A stretch of DNA of 6,824 nt from Elusimicrobia bacterium CG08_land_8_20_14_0_20_44_26 (GTDB lineage Bacteria > CG03), in the NCBI GenBank assembly GCA_002779055.1, contig PEXM01000004.1, positions 1-6,824 of the forward strand, given 5' to 3'. A program made the position numbers and the translations under genes. The notes beneath the pieces were generated by a model, which worked only from the letters and a program-made list of their open reading frames with translations, was not told where the DNA came from and did not search any database. This document shows positions 5,283 through 6,824 of this stretch, piece after piece; position 1 is the stretch's first letter; every line of letters starts with the position of its first letter.

Positions 5283-6746
5283 ATGCGCGCCCTAATCAGC
5301 GTCACCGACAAAAGCGGTCTTGAAGAATTCTGCAGGGGTCTAAAGAAAAACGGCTGGGTTATCACGGCGACTTCCGGCACCGCCGCATACTTAAAGTCAA
5401 AAAATATTCCAGCTGACGACACAAGCGCGTTAACGGGTTTTGCGGAGATGCTCGGCGGGCGGGTAAAGACCCTTCACCCTATGGTGTTCGGCGGAATCCT
5501 TGCGAGGGCCGAAGACAAAGCGGATATAAAAAAATTCAAGCTCCCTCTGATAGATATGGTCGCGGTAAATTTTTACAAACTGAAAAAAGGACGAAATTTT
5601 GAAGAGACGATAGACATCGGAGGTCTTGCGCTCCTCAGAGCCGCGGCGAAAAACTACAAACGGGTCATCTGCCTCTGCGACCCGAACGACTATAAATGCG
5701 TCCTTGAAGCCGTAGAAAAAGGCAGGATGGATGAAAAAATGAGACGGTCTCTCGCGGTCAAGGCCTTTGAACTCTGCGCCCTCTATAACAAACGCATCGT
5801 TGATATAATGTCGCCCGCCCGACGGGAATTTCCCGAATATTTGTCTGTGTCTTCAAAGAAAATAATGAACCTCAGATACGGCGAAAATCCTCATCAGAAA
5901 GCCGCGTTTTATTCCGAAAAAACATTCCCCGGAAAAATTCTTCAGGGCAAGCCCCTTTCATACAACAACATACTGGATATAGAAGCGGCAATCCTCCCCG
6001 TCCTCAGATTTTCAACACCCGGCTGCGTAATAATAAAACACACCAACCCCTGCGGGGCGGCGGTTTCGGCAAAACAGGAAGAGGCGTATAAAAATGCCCT
6101 CGCCTGCGACCGGGTAAGCGCCTTCGGCGGCATTGTCTCGTTTAACAGAAAGGTATCGGAAAAAACAGCCGCGCTTGTGGGAAAACATTTTTTTGAAGTC
6201 GTCGCCGCTCCTAATTTTGACGCGGGAGCCAGAAAAATTTTAGCACAAAAACCGAAACTCATACTTTTCAAATACCATAAATGGGATTCAAAAAAAGCTC
6301 TGAGGAGCGCTCTCGGAGGTTATCTTGTTCAGGAAGCGAAATTCCCAAAGATTAAACTTAGAGAAGCATGCGGGAAACTGACAAAAGCCGAAAGAGACGA
6401 CATTGCGTTCGGGCTGAATATAGCGTTTTCCGCCGCGTCAAATGCGTCGGTCATCGTCAAAAACGGCAAAACCATAGGCATCTGCCCCGGTCAGTGCAGC
6501 AGGATTGAGTCGGTTAAAATCGCAATCAGAAAAGCAATAAAAGTCGCCGGTAAAAGGACAAAAGGAATGGTTCTTGTTTCAGACGGCTTTTTCCCGTTTG
6601 ATGATTCTATCCGCGCCGCCGCATCCGCCGGAATAAAAGTCGTCGCGGCTCCGGCAGGTTCCGTAAAAGACAAACTCATAGCCGCTGCGGCAAAAAAACT
6701 CGGCGTCAAACTCGCCTTCATCGGGAACCGCCTCTTCCGACATTAA
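5283..6746 (+). CDS. purH: Bifunctional AICAR transformylase / IMP cyclohydrolase (PurH)
   Basis: PurH carries out the last two steps of IMP synthesis: formylation of AICAR with 10-formyltetrahydrofolate, then ring closure. The N-terminal MGS-like cyclohydrolase domain (about 1-190) has GGRVKTLHP (58-66), VNFYKL (95-100) and IDIGG (110-114). By alignment with the human enzyme, its catalytic residues Lys62, Tyr98, Asp111 and Lys123 are present. The transformylase part has RYGENPHQ (198-205), LSYNNILDIEAA (225-236), the KHTNPCG motif (252-258) with its Lys-His pair, SAFGG (279-283) and a normal GNRLFRH C-terminus. The 487 residues are a little short for the family (usually about 510-530) but the protein is complete. 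Differences include Phe69 where HGGIL-type His is usual, and CPGQCSR (401-407) where GAGQMSR-like is common. ATG 5283 is chosen over an upstream in-frame TTG at 5223 because it begins where the family begins and lies 10 bases after the previous stop. Confidence 0.96.
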   Translation: MRALISVTDKSGLEEFCRGLKKNGWVITATSGTAAYLKSKNIPADDTSALTGFAEMLGGRVKTLHPMVFGGILARAEDKADIKKFKLPLIDMVAVNFYKLKKGRNFEETIDIGGLALLRAAAKNYKRVICLCDPNDYKCVLEAVEKGRMDEKMRRSLAVKAFELCALYNKRIVDIMSPARREFPEYLSVSSKKIMNLRYGENPHQKAAFYSEKTFPGKILQGKPLSYNNILDIEAAILPVLRFSTPGCVIIKHTNPCGAAVSAKQEEAYKNALACDRVSAFGGIVSFNRKVSEKTAALVGKHFFEVVAAPNFDAGARKILAQKPKLILFKYHKWDSKKALRSALGGYLVQEAKFPKIKLREACGKLTKAERDDIAFGLNIAFSAASNASVIVKNGKTIGICPGQCSRIESVKIAIRKAIKVAGKRTKGMVLVSDGFFPFDDSIRAAASAGIKVVAAPAGSVKDKLIAAAAKKLGVKLAFIGNRLFRH

Positions 6747-6748
6747 CC

Positions 6749-6780
6749 AATGGGAACCAATGGGGACGGTTCCTATTGCT
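6749..6780. repeat. Repeat copy C: AATGGGGACGGTTC element after purH
   Basis: The 22 bases at 6759-6780 match exactly the reverse strand of 3437-3458 in copy B, up to the loop, after which the sequences diverge, so this is a half element in the opposite orientation. It also forms its own hairpin: AATGGGAACC (6749-6758) with GGTTCCTATT (6768-6777), one mismatch and a nine-base loop. It begins three bases after the purH stop and may serve as a weak transcript end, but no U-run follows. The remaining 6781-6824 shows no gene that I can support. Confidence 0.75.
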
Positions 6781-6824
6781 AATTACCGGTCAACCCGGCG
6801 TTCGTATTCTTTGAATATTTTCTA

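Noticed and set aside
6783..6824. Possible C-terminus of a converging minus-strand gene (KIFKEYERRVDR then TAA)
   Set aside because: The same frame has a TAG at 6822-6824, so only 12 sense codons remain. There is nothing to support a gene.
6760..6824. Plus-strand frame opening at the ATG inside repeat copy C and running to the window end
   Set aside because: The ATG is part of the repeat core and lacks a real ribosome binding site. The 21 visible codons show no recognisable feature.

Overview
The window is 6.8 kb of bacterial chromosome made of two gene blocks that diverge from a short control region near position 3400-3530. The protein set is ordinary for a bacterium: CoaD, a bifunctional-nuclease-family (DUF151) protein, EttA, a stand-alone MetE/UroD-fold protein, PurH and the RNase P RNA. 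The host cannot be assigned to a phylum from this alone. The divergent sequences, the short MetE-like protein and the small intergenic palindromes would fit an uncultivated, probably anaerobic lineage. That is inference.

Left block, minus strand, transcribed from 3392 down to 1: ettA (1713-3392), a small predicted two-helix membrane protein of unknown function (1209-1694), a DUF151 protein that overlaps it by four bases (736-1212), coaD (80-598), and the first 14 codons of a gene that starts with a hydrophobic leader and leaves the window at position 1. Palindromic repeats lie before the second and fourth of these genes, so the block may not be a single tight operon.

Centre: ettA and the RNase P RNA gene rnpB point away from each other. 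A TATAAT box serves the ettA side, and a TTGTAT-17-TAGAAT promoter sits just before rnpB. A long imperfect palindrome lies in the presumed ettA leader. The RNase P RNA (about 3521-3833) has the bacterial core, but the sequence between flanking conserved blocks leaves no room for P13, P14 or P18.

Right block, plus strand: after rnpB come a 129-residue membrane protein built from two copies of one helix-pair unit (3892-4281), the MetE/UroD-like protein (4289-5272) and purH (5283-6746). The gaps are 7 and 10 bases, so these three look like one operon linking one-carbon or methyl chemistry with purine synthesis.

Three partly degenerate copies of a palindromic element with the core AATGGGGACGGTTC lie at gene borders (about 1651-1695, 3411-3462 and 6749-6780). 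A different C/G-rich palindrome lies before coaD. There is no sign of a CRISPR array, tRNA, prophage or transposase gene. The most notable observations are the reduced RNase P RNA, the duplicated membrane protein beside it, and the repeat copy that appears to supply the first codons of the 1209-1694 gene.
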